The notes beneath the pieces were generated by a model. That model was not told the origin of the DNA. It worked only from the letters and a program-made list of their open reading frames with translations, and ran no database searches. 64,000 nt of DNA from Serinicoccus hydrothermalis (GTDB lineage Bacteria > Actinomycetota > Actinomycetes > Actinomycetales > Dermatophilaceae): positions 2,108,001 to 2,172,000 of the forward strand of contig NZ_CP014989.1 of the NCBI RefSeq assembly GCF_001685415.1. Reading direction: 5' to 3'. Every line of letters starts with the position of its first letter. Position 1 is the first letter of the stretch. Shown here piece by piece: positions 35,870 through 44,659 of the stretch. Both the position numbers and the translations under genes were made by a program.

Positions 35870-37527
35870 CCGTTGCGGTCGCGCTGCCCGTCACCGTCGC
35901 ACCCCGTGACGGGGAATCGATCGAGTCCTGGCTCGAGCACCTCGCAGACGCCAACGGCCTGACCACGGCCGCGCTCCTGACCCACCTCCGCCGGCGAGGT
36001 GTAGGCACCCGGTACCTGACCCTCGCGCCGGCGCCGGCCACGGTCCGCGTGCTCGCCGACCTTGCCCGCGTCACCGAACAGGACGTTCACGCCACCACCC
36101 TGGCCGCCTACGACGGGACCGCCCTCAACCTGGCCGGTCTCGACCCCGACGACCGGTACTCCTACCGTCAGGTCGCCGCCCGCGGCTGGACACCCGCCCA
36201 CGGCACCCAGGCCTGCCCGACCTGCCTGGCCGAAACCGGGACCTGGCGCAGCGCGTGGCGACTCCTCATCGTCACCACCTGTCTTCGCCACCGCAGCCTG
36301 CTCGTCGCCGAGTGCCCCTCCTGCCGGCGGCCGTTCCGGGACCAACGCGGCTCGCACCTGCGCAGGGTGGGTGGGGCCACCGCTTGCGGAAACCCGCTCG
36401 GCGCCGGCCCTACCAGACAGTGCCAGCACGACCTCACCACCATCCCCACCGCAACGGTCGATGACGCCGTCCTGGCGCTTCAGACCCGCGTCGAGACCGC
36501 CCTCACCGACCACGCCGTGACGGTCCTCGGGGAGCCGATGGACGCGGCGGCGTACCTGGATGACCTGCGGCACCTCGCCACGCTCCTGCTGCACCTGGCA
36601 GGCCAACCCGACGCACACAGGATTGGCACCTGGCCCTCCGGCCTCACCAGGGAAGCAGCCCGACGCACCGGGGAGCGAGGACCACGGTGGGGCCTACGCC
36701 CACCGGACCCTCCGGGGTTGCGCGCAGCGGCGCTGGCTACCGCTGATGCGGTCCTTTCCGCACCCGACCTCGACACCGCCGCGTCCGCCTTGACGCCGTG
36801 GACCGAGCTCACCCCGACTACCGACGACGGCCCACTCGGCTGGTTGGCCGACCGCACTGTCATGACCCCGACGCTGACGCGGCTCGTGCTGTCCGCTCGG
36901 TCGCGTCACCGACGCCTGTCCCACCAGCTCGACACCCACCCACCGACCGGAGCGGCGATGAAGATCAATCACAAGGCTGTCCCGCAGGTCATCCCCCACC
37001 AGCAGTACCTCGACCACCTCACCGGTGCGTCTGACAGCGGCGCAGAGACGGTCCGGCTCTTCGCCTCCCTATCTCTGGCCAGGATGCACCCGGACATCAA
37101 GACCTGGGCGGCCGCCGCGCAAGCCCTCGGCATGCCCGGACCCGTGGGCACCCGCTGCGCACGCGCCTGTTCAGGCACGATGCTGATCGCGGCCGAGGAG
37201 TGGCAGGCCCGGATCCGGGCGGCCATCCAGGACGTGCCCCGCTACGACTACCGCGCCGCCGAAGCCAAGACCGAGCACCGCCGACACATGAGCCGCTGGT
37301 TCGAGGAATGGGCCCGCAAGTACCGACCCGGCACCCACCACACCAGTCTGAGTTACGGGCTGACGTGGCAGTGGATCCACGTCGCCCACGCCCACCTCGA
37401 CCTCTCACCCGCCTGGGACGGCACCACACCCACCGCCAAGGACCGCGCCCTCTACCGCCAGTTCGAGACCTCCCTCGACGGCCAGCAGCAGAGCGGGCTC
37501 GCTTCCGCCCTGCACAAGCGCGCGTGA
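35866..37527 (+). CDS. TniQ-family target-selection protein 2
   Basis: A 553-residue second TniQ. RDGESIESWLEHLADANGL (14-32) is the family opening. Zinc ligands C117/C120, C139/H142 and C150/C153 follow, with a further Cys pair near 174-190. It is longer than tniQ1 and only weakly similar outside the N-terminal domain. By analogy with Tn7 relatives holding two TniQ proteins, one may direct insertion at a fixed chromosomal site and the other to mobile DNA. GTG overlaps the whiB stop. Confidence 0.77.
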   Translation: MTVAVALPVTVAPRDGESIESWLEHLADANGLTTAALLTHLRRRGVGTRYLTLAPAPATVRVLADLARVTEQDVHATTLAAYDGTALNLAGLDPDDRYSYRQVAARGWTPAHGTQACPTCLAETGTWRSAWRLLIVTTCLRHRSLLVAECPSCRRPFRDQRGSHLRRVGGATACGNPLGAGPTRQCQHDLTTIPTATVDDAVLALQTRVETALTDHAVTVLGEPMDAAAYLDDLRHLATLLLHLAGQPDAHRIGTWPSGLTREAARRTGERGPRWGLRPPDPPGLRAAALATADAVLSAPDLDTAASALTPWTELTPTTDDGPLGWLADRTVMTPTLTRLVLSARSRHRRLSHQLDTHPPTGAAMKINHKAVPQVIPHQQYLDHLTGASDSGAETVRLFASLSLARMHPDIKTWAAAAQALGMPGPVGTRCARACSGTMLIAAEEWQARIRAAIQDVPRYDYRAAEAKTEHRRHMSRWFEEWARKYRPGTHHTSLSYGLTWQWIHVAHAHLDLSPAWDGTTPTAKDRALYRQFETSLDGQQQSGLASALHKRA

Positions 37528-37787
37528 ACCGTGTCCGTGGCATCAGTTGCCCTAGCTTCAAGCTCGAGTAGGCAGTAACGGGATCGGACCCGACACATGC
37601 GTCGACAGCGAGGGTCGACAAGAAGTGTGAGGAGGGCCGACCGGGGCGCCGCCCAGCGGACTGACAGGTGTCGGCCCCTGATGAGATGGTGGCGCCATCG
37701 ACGGAACGACCCGCCGGAGCGCGCGCTGCGGATGACAGGATGGGTTGTCTGCGAAGATCGGTGGAGCGGCGAGAAGGGATGGACTAT

Positions 37788-38771
37788 ATGGCGCGCGGCG
37801 ACCTGCTCCTGGCGCTGGTCCAGTCTGGTGCTGGCGGTGACGAGCTCGCCTTCCGGCGTGCCGCTGAGGCTCTCATCGCCGAAGAGAACGCAAAGAAGCA
37901 CGGTATCCTCGCCTCCCAGCTCGCGGACGCTCTGACCCGGCGGAGGAACCCCGGATCCTCGGTCTCGCCACTCTCACGGTCCCAAGAATCAGCCGGCCTG
38001 TTCTACGAGTCCGAGCCAACTAGTCGGATGACCGACCTCGTGCTGCCCTCTGCCGTTCGCCAAGCAACGACCGACCTTATCGAGGAGCACCACCGCCGAG
38101 ACCTTCTGCGCAGCCACGGTGTCGAACCACGCCACCGCATCCTACTGGAAGGCCCGCCCGGCAGCGGCAAGACCACCCTCGCTGAGGCCGTTGCCACTGA
38201 GATCGCAGTCCCGCTGCTAACCGTGCGCTACGAGGCACTGATCGGCTCCTACCTCGGTGAGACTGCCAGCCGTCTGGACGTACTGTTTTCCGCCGTCCGG
38301 ATCCGGCCCTGCGTGCTCTTCTTCGACGAGTTCGACGCCGTCGCCAAGGAGCGCGGTGACACCCACGAGACCGGTGAGATCAAGCGCGTCGTCAGTTCTC
38401 TGCTGGTGCAGATCGACCGGCTCCCCAGCCACGTCATCGTCATCGCTGCCACGAACCACGCCGAGCTCCTCGACCGCGCGGTCTGGCGACGGATGCAGAT
38501 CCGGCTCTCCCTTCCGAAGGCCACACGCGAAGGCAAGATCGAACTGCTCCGGTCCTGGTCGGCCCGCACCGGGGTAGAGTTCGGCAAGTCCGCACGCAGC
38601 ATCGCCGACCGTCTGCGCGATGTCAGTTACGCAGAGCTCGAAGACTTCGCAGAGGACGTCCAACGCCGCCAGATCCTTGACGGATTCGACGCTGACCCAG
38701 GTGCAGTGACTGAGCGCCTCTTGAAGATCTGGGCAAACCGAGCCAAGCCGGCGCTCGATCTCGATGGCTGA
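37788..38771 (+). CDS. AAA+ ATPase paired with subtilisin-like protease
   Basis: A 327-residue AAA+ protein. The N-terminal ~85 residues are helical and unassigned. Walker A GPPGSGKT is at 122-129, Walker B VLFFDEFDA at 176-184, sensor-1 ATNHAELLDRAVWRR at 221-235 with arginine-finger candidates R234/R235, and a C-terminal lid follows. The group resembles FtsH/Vps4-type unfoldases without a protease domain. ATG at 37788 is preferred over 37779 because AGAAGGGA then has proper spacing. Its 3' end overlaps the protease gene by 8 bases, so the two act together. Confidence 0.8.
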   Translation: MARGDLLLALVQSGAGGDELAFRRAAEALIAEENAKKHGILASQLADALTRRRNPGSSVSPLSRSQESAGLFYESEPTSRMTDLVLPSAVRQATTDLIEEHHRRDLLRSHGVEPRHRILLEGPPGSGKTTLAEAVATEIAVPLLTVRYEALIGSYLGETASRLDVLFSAVRIRPCVLFFDEFDAVAKERGDTHETGEIKRVVSSLLVQIDRLPSHVIVIAATNHAELLDRAVWRRMQIRLSLPKATREGKIELLRSWSARTGVEFGKSARSIADRLRDVSYAELEDFAEDVQRRQILDGFDADPGAVTERLLKIWANRAKPALDLDG

Positions 38772-41268
38772 CGAAGCCGCCATTGAGCGACCCCTGCTTT
38801 GGGGACCCGTCGGACCGCCGATCACTTTTTCTCCGAGTAACCGCGGTGGTTCGAAGGTAGACCTGCCCTCGACGGCGAGACAGGGACAGCGGCTGGCCAG
38901 TCGCTTTACCGACCTCGACGACGCCTTCGACGAGCAAGCCACCCTGACCGCCTCCTTGGGTGCCAGCGACCCACAGCTCGTGGTCGTCTTTGAGGCCATT
39001 GATGAACGAGAGGACCTCAGCGGCGTCGCTGCTCGGGCGGGTCTGGAGATCCTCGCCGAGGTCGACCGTGAGTTCGAGCCCGACCCCGACTTTCCGCGCA
39101 AGTCCGTCAACCAGGACCTCCCGGTCACCGGATGCCTCCACGCCGTCTGCATCAGTGGGCAGGCAAAGGCCAACATCATCACCCAGTGGCGCAAGTGGCA
39201 GACCACCGGCAAGGTCGACATTGGATACGCGCCCCTCAAGCGTCTCTTCGCGCATCTCAAAGATGCTCGAGCCTGGGGACCCCAGGACCGGGTACGAACA
39301 GCCGACGTTGCCGCTGCCCTTGAGGGCATGCTCCCCGGCGATCACACCGTCGAGATCGAACTGTGGTATCGGCAGTCCGAAGCGGCTCGTCGACGAGCCG
39401 AGGCCGAGGTCGCTACCCTCATCGAGCAAGGCGGGGGCCAAGTCATCTCCACCGCCCAGGTCGCAGAAGTCGGCTACCACGGCATGAAGTGCACTGTCCC
39501 CCTCGAGTTACTCCAGGGCCTGGCCGCCGGCGACTACGACGCCGTAGCCGCAGTGAAGTCGGCGCACGTGATGTACCTGCGCGTCACAGCCCAGTCGTAC
39601 CTCATCTCCCAGGAGTCACCATCTGCCTCGGTTGGTGCAGCCCCGCTCCCGGCCTCTGACCCGGTCCTATGTGTTCTCGACGGCGTTCCGATTGTGAACC
39701 ACCCACTCCTCGCGGGCCGCATCATCGTCGACGACCCTGACGACCTCGGTTCCGACACGATCGTCGAGAGCGAGCTCCGGCGCCACGGCACTGCCATGGC
39801 CTCTGTCTGCGTGTGGGGCGATCGCAACCTCAACGAAGCACCGGCCCCACGCCCGGTCCTCGTCCGCCCGATTCTCACCCCTGCCCGCGACACCTCCGAT
39901 GGCTGGGAAGAACTTCCCGACACTGTCTTGGCGCCCGACCTGATGCGGCGGGTCTTCCGCGAGCTCTTTGCAGGGGATGGACAGATCCCACCCACTGCTC
40001 CTTCAGTAGTGGTCCTTAACCTCTCCGTCGGGGATCCCGCTGTGCCGTTCGACGGGGTGATCTCCTCATGGGCACGAACCCTGGACTGGCTCAGTGCCGC
40101 CTACGGTGTCATCGTGGTCGTCTCCGCTGGCAACCACACCGTGCTGCCCGTGCCCGGGGGAACCGACGCCCTGCTTGCACTCACCGGCTCCGACAGAGCC
40201 GAGGCCGTTAACGCCGGCGTTGCCGAGATGAACCCACGACGTAGTCTCCTCGCGCCAGCCGACTCCATCAATGCACTCTGCGTCGGGGCGCTGAACACCG
40301 ATGGAGCCGGCGACGTGCACATCGCGGGGTACGAGTTCGACCCGGCCGACGGGGAACTCATCGTCAACCCGACCAGCGCACTCGGAGGGGGACACCGCCG
40401 ATCGGTCAAGCCCGATGTCGTCGCTCCGGGAGGGCGATCCCTGTTCAGGAAGCCCGTCGCGGGCGACGCAACTCAGGCTGAACCCGCCCGAAAGACGGCG
40501 CTCGGGCCCGGTATCAAGGTCGCCGCCGTCAAGGGCGGCGAGGCGTTTACCGTCGGCACAAGTCCCGCCGCCGCCCTGGTCTCTCGCGACGCTGCACGTG
40601 CCGTCGACACAGTCATCAATCTTGCCGGTCGGTCGCTAACTCGCTCCGAACTCGCGGTGGCCACGAAGGCACTCGTGGCGCACACGGCGCGCGTGCCCGA
40701 AAACCTCCTCGTTCATGAGGAACTCCGCCACTCGGCGCACGGGTACGGCTCGCCGGCTCGCCATCTCGCCGACGGCTGCGACTCCAACGAAGCCGCCATT
40801 CTCTACATCGGAGACATCGGTGAGAACGAGTCCCGCAAGCTCGCCTTCCCCCTTCCCAACGGCCTCCAGGAACGAGGGATCAAGAGAGTCTCGGCTACCC
40901 TTGCGTGGCTCTCTCCCGTCAACTGGCGACACCGCCAATACCGGCGCGCGGCGCTGGAGTTCTCCCAACCGGCCGGATTCACCAAACTCGGGACCGCGCT
41001 CGGTGCGGTCGGTGACCGTCCCAAACGAGGAACGCTCCAGCACGTCGAGTGGGAAGTCACCAAGGCCGTCGGGGTCGGTCAGGGCAGCGACCTCGAACTG
41101 ACCGTGAACTGTAAGGGCCAAGCTGGCGGACTCCAGGGCGAGCGTGTGCCTTTCGCAGTCGTCCTCTCGCTGTGGGTTGCTCCCGAGCTCAACGTCGATG
41201 TCTACACCCAGGTGCAGCAGCAGCTCGCCGCGCGCCTCGCCGTTCAAGCAGCCCCGGGAGTCTCCTAA
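38764..41268 (+). CDS. S8 subtilisin-like peptidase
   Basis: An 834-residue cytoplasmic-looking protease without a signal peptide. Catalytic residues are D306 (VLCVLDGVP), H341 (ELRRHGTAMAS), oxyanion N457 (VVSAGNHT) and S600 (VGTSPAAALVS). A ~300-residue N-terminal domain and a ~190-residue C-terminal beta-rich domain flank the catalytic core. The upstream AAA+ partner may feed substrates or gate activation. Gene pairs of this kind occur in accessory regions and are suspected phage-defence modules; that role here is inference. Translation is coupled by overlap. Confidence 0.83.
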   Translation: MADEAAIERPLLWGPVGPPITFSPSNRGGSKVDLPSTARQGQRLASRFTDLDDAFDEQATLTASLGASDPQLVVVFEAIDEREDLSGVAARAGLEILAEVDREFEPDPDFPRKSVNQDLPVTGCLHAVCISGQAKANIITQWRKWQTTGKVDIGYAPLKRLFAHLKDARAWGPQDRVRTADVAAALEGMLPGDHTVEIELWYRQSEAARRRAEAEVATLIEQGGGQVISTAQVAEVGYHGMKCTVPLELLQGLAAGDYDAVAAVKSAHVMYLRVTAQSYLISQESPSASVGAAPLPASDPVLCVLDGVPIVNHPLLAGRIIVDDPDDLGSDTIVESELRRHGTAMASVCVWGDRNLNEAPAPRPVLVRPILTPARDTSDGWEELPDTVLAPDLMRRVFRELFAGDGQIPPTAPSVVVLNLSVGDPAVPFDGVISSWARTLDWLSAAYGVIVVVSAGNHTVLPVPGGTDALLALTGSDRAEAVNAGVAEMNPRRSLLAPADSINALCVGALNTDGAGDVHIAGYEFDPADGELIVNPTSALGGGHRRSVKPDVVAPGGRSLFRKPVAGDATQAEPARKTALGPGIKVAAVKGGEAFTVGTSPAAALVSRDAARAVDTVINLAGRSLTRSELAVATKALVAHTARVPENLLVHEELRHSAHGYGSPARHLADGCDSNEAAILYIGDIGENESRKLAFPLPNGLQERGIKRVSATLAWLSPVNWRHRQYRRAALEFSQPAGFTKLGTALGAVGDRPKRGTLQHVEWEVTKAVGVGQGSDLELTVNCKGQAGGLQGERVPFAVVLSLWVAPELNVDVYTQVQQQLAARLAVQAAPGVS

Positions 41269-41422
41269 CGCATCATCTGCAAAGCGCTGCTCGAGGTCCG
41301 GCTCCATCGGCTCGCGTCCTCCTCGCCCGCTCCCGATCTCGCGCTCATGCCGATGAGCGGATCCCCCTTCTTGCCCTTGACGAGACGCGTCGGGTTGAAT
41401 GGAGGTGGCGAGAGGAACACCT

Positions 41423-41839
41423 ATGTCTGCTGATTTCCCTGTGCTGCTGCACACCGCCATCGACACCCGTGACTGCCGAGCCCTCGGCGAGTTCTACCGC
41501 CAGTTGCTTGGTCTGCACTACCGCGAGGGAGACGAACCTTCCACCGATGGCAGCCCGGATGACGCCGATTGGCTCGTCTTGCTCGATGACCAGGGCAATC
41601 GAGTCGTCACGATCCAGGAGAAGAAGGACACCACGGCACCGACCTGGCCCTCAGAGGACGTGCCGATGCAAATGCACATGGACTTCGCGGTGCCCACCGT
41701 CGAAGCTCTGCATCGTCACCGTGAGCATGCCGAGGAACTGGGCGGCCGGGTGCTGTATGACCGGACGAAAGACGACGACGAACCACTCTTTGTCATGGCC
41801 GACCCAGCTGGACACCCGTTCTGTCTTCTCGTCCAGTAG
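41423..41839 (+). CDS. VOC-family (glyoxalase-like) protein
   Basis: A 138-residue vicinal-oxygen-chelate protein: LHTAIDTRDCRALGEFYRQLLGLHYREGD and a second half with MHMDFAVPTVEALHRH and VMADPAGHPFCLL. These give the paired beta-alpha-beta-beta-beta modules and metal-ligand positions (H, E/H). Substrates vary from methylglyoxal to antibiotics. ATG at 41423 follows AGAGGA. Cargo gene near the right end of the transposon. Confidence 0.8.
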   Translation: MSADFPVLLHTAIDTRDCRALGEFYRQLLGLHYREGDEPSTDGSPDDADWLVLLDDQGNRVVTIQEKKDTTAPTWPSEDVPMQMHMDFAVPTVEALHRHREHAEELGGRVLYDRTKDDDEPLFVMADPAGHPFCLLVQ

Positions 41840-41961
41840 CGAATCACTCGGCCGTCGCCCGCCCCGTCGCGGAGCAACTCACCGCGCACGCTTGGCGGAA
41901 CGCGGGCATCTGCCGCGAGGCGCGCTACTGTGCACAGCACGTGCCGGAAGACCCTGATCGT

Positions 41962-42007
41962 GCAAAGTTCGCCGGGCCGGCTGTGCTGTGTTCGCTGCAT
42001 CTCCACA
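41962..42007 (-). repeat. Transposon right end (first element)
   Basis: Read on the minus strand it starts TGTGGAGATGCAGCGAA and, about 33 bases in, has TTTGCACGATC. The right end at 44722 has the same plan (TGTCGAGATGCAG, then CTTGCACGATC at the same distance), so both are ends of one transposon type. It ends in ACA on the plus strand, as Tn7 ends do. Confidence 0.7.
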
Positions 42008-42025
42008 CCTGGCTGCGGCAGCAGA

Positions 42026-42115
42026 TGTCGAGATGCACCCAATCTTGTAAGAACGGCACTCGATTCCAAGATGTCGAGATGCAGCGAAGATTGCACAACC
42101 GGCACTTGTATGCAG
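42026..42115. repeat. Left-end repeats of the second element
   Basis: Two sites at 42026 and 42072, 46 bases apart, sharing TGTCGAGATGCA and a following TTG(C/T)A block with the dnaB-proximal end at 25600. The orientation is the same as at 25600. The spacing differs (46 versus 58 bases), so this is a related, not identical, end. Confidence 0.72.
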
Positions 42116-42407
42116 CAATAGTCTGAAGTGATCACAGGCATAACCCCACGTTGGGACGCACAGGCCGCCTCCACTCTCGTCAGGAGATCTCGCCGGGCAG
42201 ACCGCGCGCGGTCCGATCCGAGGGACGCAGACGACCGGATCCGCCGATGAGCGCGCACTGTGATCAGGGATATGCGGGTGATACGCACACAACGAATTTG
42301 TGGGCTTTAGGGGCCGCCGAAAGCGTCGCGCTGCCGATGGTCGATCGGCCTCCGCTCGTCCCACGGTTGCGGTGGCAGCAGCACAACGGTGTGCCGCCTG
42401 GCGGTGG

Positions 42408-42809
42408 CTACCTCGACGGAGAGAGGATCTGGCAGATGTCTTGGTCCGCGCAGTCAACGGGGTCCAGCAGCCGGCTGCGATTGAGGAGGGCCTCGAGCTC
42501 TTCTTGCAGCACCGTGAGGTCGCGGATTCGTGTGCGGACGTCAGCGAGTCTGGTGTCCAAGAGCGTGGTGACGTGCTGACACGGGACGTTCCCCGCGTCG
42601 CGCAGGTCCAGGATGCTGCGGATCTGGGACAGCGTGAGCCCAGCGGCTTGCGCCGAGGCGATGAAACGCAGTCGTGCTAGCGCCGATTCCTCGTAGACGC
42701 GGTAGCCGTTCTCGCCTCGTTCGGTCTCGGGTAGCAAACCCCTGCTCTCGTAGAACCGGATGGTCTGGCTGGTCACTCCGGCCGCGTAGGCAAGCTCTCC
42801 GATCCGCAC
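42408..42809 (-). CDS. MerR-family heavy-metal-responsive regulator
   Basis: A 133-residue MerR protein. VRIGELAYAAGVTSQTIRFYESRGLL is the winged helix, then a dimerisation helix. Cys residues C77, C120 and C126 (PCQHV, DPVDCADQDIC) sit where MerR, PbrR and ZntR bind Hg, Pb or Zn. GTG at 42809 begins the conserved domain; a TTG at 42851 would add 14 residues but lies within the operator. It is divergent to the metal cassette and represses and activates the promoter between them. Confidence 0.82.
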   Translation of the reverse strand: MRIGELAYAAGVTSQTIRFYESRGLLPETERGENGYRVYEESALARLRFIASAQAAGLTLSQIRSILDLRDAGNVPCQHVTTLLDTRLADVRTRIRDLTVLQEELEALLNRSRLLDPVDCADQDICQILSPSR

Positions 42810-42829
42810 TCGTCCCTCATCTCTCGCGC

Positions 42830-42861
42830 TTGACCTTGCACCATGGTACAAGGTCTACGGT
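42830..42861 (+). promoter_or_regulatory. MerR-type operator-promoter
   Basis: TTGACC (42830-42835) as -35, then a dyad with arms ACCTTG...ACCATGGT...CAAGGT (42833-42854), then TACGGT/CTACGG near 42855-42861 as -10. The ~19-20 bp spacer is the over-long spacing that MerR proteins correct by twisting DNA. The transcript would begin at or within a few bases of the ATG at 42869, so the next gene is probably leaderless or nearly so. Confidence 0.8.
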
Positions 42862-42868
42862 CGCCGAC

Positions 42869-43183
42869 ATGGACGTCTGCCTGCTCTACTTCGAGGACTG
42901 CCCGAACTGGAAGGTTACTGACCGGAGGTTGGTCGCGATCGCGGCCGAGCACCCAGAAGTGGTGGTCCGGCGTAAGCGCGTAGAGACCATGGAACAGGCC
43001 GAGCGGGTGGGCTTTCGTGGTTCACCGACCGTCCTGGTCGACGGGGCCGACCTGTTCGCCTCACCAGATTCAGCAGCGGGGTTCTCGTGCCGGGTCTATC
43101 GCACGGCCGACGGTCTGGAAGGGGCACCGACCCTGGAACAGCTACGGGTTGCGCTGGGTCTGACGCAGGAGGTCACGCGATGA
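42869..43183 (+). CDS. Thioredoxin-like small protein of metal cassette
   Basis: A 104-residue protein: MDVCLLYFEDCPNW with C11-P-N-W replacing the thioredoxin CxxC, and FRGSPTVLVDGADLF, the cis-Pro region of a thioredoxin fold. Similar short proteins occur beside mercury genes in actinobacteria and are often annotated as thioredoxin or alkylmercury-lyase-like. C4 and C11 could bind a metal ion and hand it on. The start follows directly from the promoter, with no binding site. Its stop overlaps the reductase ATG. Confidence 0.65.
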   Translation: MDVCLLYFEDCPNWKVTDRRLVAIAAEHPEVVVRRKRVETMEQAERVGFRGSPTVLVDGADLFASPDSAAGFSCRVYRTADGLEGAPTLEQLRVALGLTQEVTR

Positions 43184-44532
43184 CCTACGACTACGACCTG
43201 ATCGTCATCGGTGCCGGCATGGCGGGCGTCACGGCGGCGAACAAGTGCGCGTCCGCGGGCTGGGAGGTCGCGATCGTCGACGCGCTGCCCTACGGCGGCA
43301 CGTGTGCCCTGCGCGGGTGCGACCCCAAGAAGATCCTGCGCCGCGGCGCCGAGATCATTGACAGCGCCCGTCTGATGCGCGGCAAGGGGATCGAAGACGA
43401 CGGCCTGTCGATCAACTGGGCCGACCTCATGGTGCACAAGCACGGCTTCACCGAGCCCGTCCCCGCAAAGATGGAGGAAGGACTGTGCAGCAACGGTGTC
43501 TCCACCCTGCACGGGACGGCGCGGTTCACCGGCACCAACACCGTCGAGATCGACGACGCCCCCTACAGCGCGCGACACTTCCTGATCGCCACCGGTGCAC
43601 GCCCCCGCCCGCTGGACTTCCCCGGGCACGAGCACCTGGTGGACAGCACCGGTTTCCTGAACCTGCCTGAGCTGCCGCGTCGGATCCTCTTCGTCGGCGG
43701 TGGCTTCATCTCCTTCGAGTTCGCGCACATCGCCGCCCGGGCCGGCAGCACCCCGGTCATCCTGGACCGCAAACCACGACCGCTGAAGGCCTTCGACCCC
43801 GGCCTCGTCGACCTCCTCATCGACCGAGGCGCCCAGGCAGGCATCGAGACCTGGCGCTCGGCGACTGTCACCGCGGTGGAAAAGACCAGCACCGGCTATC
43901 AGGTGAGCATCGATGAATCGGGGCGGTCAAGGAGGGCCGAGTTCGACCTCGTCGTGCACGGTGCAGGCCGGACCCCCGAGCTCGCCAGCCTGGAACTGGA
44001 CGCCGCCGACGTCGAGTGGGACGACGACGGGGTGCGCGTTGCAGCCCACTTGCAGAGCACCAGCAACCCAGCCGTCTACGCGGCCGGCGACGCGGCCGGC
44101 ACCCCCGGTATGCCGCTGACCCCGGTCGCCGTGTTCGAGGGCAAGGTCGCCGCCTCGAACATGCTCAAGAGCACCACGACCACCCCCGACTACAACGGCG
44201 TACCCACCACCGTCTTCACGATCCCCGAGCTCACCCGGGTCGGCATGCTCGAGGAAGAAGCCCATGAACAGGACATCGACATCGACGTCCGATACAGCGA
44301 CACCAGCAGCTGGTACTCCAACTACCGGATCGGGGAAAGCACCGCCGCGACCAAGATCCTCATCGACCGCTCCAGCGACCACATTGTGGGAGCGCACCTG
44401 CTCGGACCGGAGTACGCCGAACTCGTCAACATCCTCGGCCTGGCCATGAAGCTGGGACTCACCACCCACCAGCTCAAGTCGATGACCGCCGCCTACCCCA
44501 CCGTCGGATCAGACCTGGGATCCATGCTCTGA
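43180..44532 (+). CDS. Class I pyridine nucleotide-disulfide oxidoreductase (MerA-like)
   Basis: A 450-residue flavoprotein. IVIGAGMAGVTAA (8-20) binds FAD, GGTCALRGCDPKK has redox cysteines C42 and C47 (C-x4-C), ILFVGGGFISFEFAHIAARAG binds NAD(P)H, and VYAAGDAAG closes the FAD site. The C-terminal dimer domain ends TAAYPTVGSDL, lacking the His-Glu pair of glutathione and lipoamide reductases, and there is no vicinal CC of MerA. It may therefore reduce another metal or thiol substrate. ATG overlaps the preceding stop; under MerR control. Confidence 0.75.
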   Translation: MTYDYDLIVIGAGMAGVTAANKCASAGWEVAIVDALPYGGTCALRGCDPKKILRRGAEIIDSARLMRGKGIEDDGLSINWADLMVHKHGFTEPVPAKMEEGLCSNGVSTLHGTARFTGTNTVEIDDAPYSARHFLIATGARPRPLDFPGHEHLVDSTGFLNLPELPRRILFVGGGFISFEFAHIAARAGSTPVILDRKPRPLKAFDPGLVDLLIDRGAQAGIETWRSATVTAVEKTSTGYQVSIDESGRSRRAEFDLVVHGAGRTPELASLELDAADVEWDDDGVRVAAHLQSTSNPAVYAAGDAAGTPGMPLTPVAVFEGKVAASNMLKSTTTTPDYNGVPTTVFTIPELTRVGMLEEEAHEQDIDIDVRYSDTSSWYSNYRIGESTAATKILIDRSSDHIVGAHLLGPEYAELVNILGLAMKLGLTTHQLKSMTAAYPTVGSDLGSML

Positions 44533-44659
44533 GCCAGGTCCGAGCATTGATGCCGCAACACCGTGAACCCACGGAACCGAAGTGAGCCGACTGGCCCAAC
44601 CGCACTGCGCGACTGACCGGATCTGCCGCGGGGCGCGCGCGTACGTTGCATGGCCCGGG

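Larger units (their letters stand above)
25600..42007 (+). mobile_element. Tn7-like transposon (TnsABC, two TniQ, WhiB)
   Basis: About 16.4 kb between a left end at 25600 (TGTCGAGATGCAG, repeated at 25658) and a right end at 41996-42007 (TGCATCTCCACA, an inverted relative). It contains a complete TnsA-TnsB-TnsC set, two TniQ proteins and cargo. TnsA separates it from Tn5053/Tn402 elements, which lack it. No 5-bp target duplication was found (TCGAG on the left, CCTGG on the right), so the exact boundary or later rearrangement is uncertain. A wider reading would end the element at 44722. The left end lies 13 bases after dnaB, as Tn7 lies downstream of glmS. Confidence 0.78.

Noticed and set aside
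41343-41358. GCTCAT-loop-ATGAGC hairpin as a terminator for the protease gene
   Set aside because: The stem is only six pairs, it is 75 bases past the stop, and similar text occurs at other unrelated spots.
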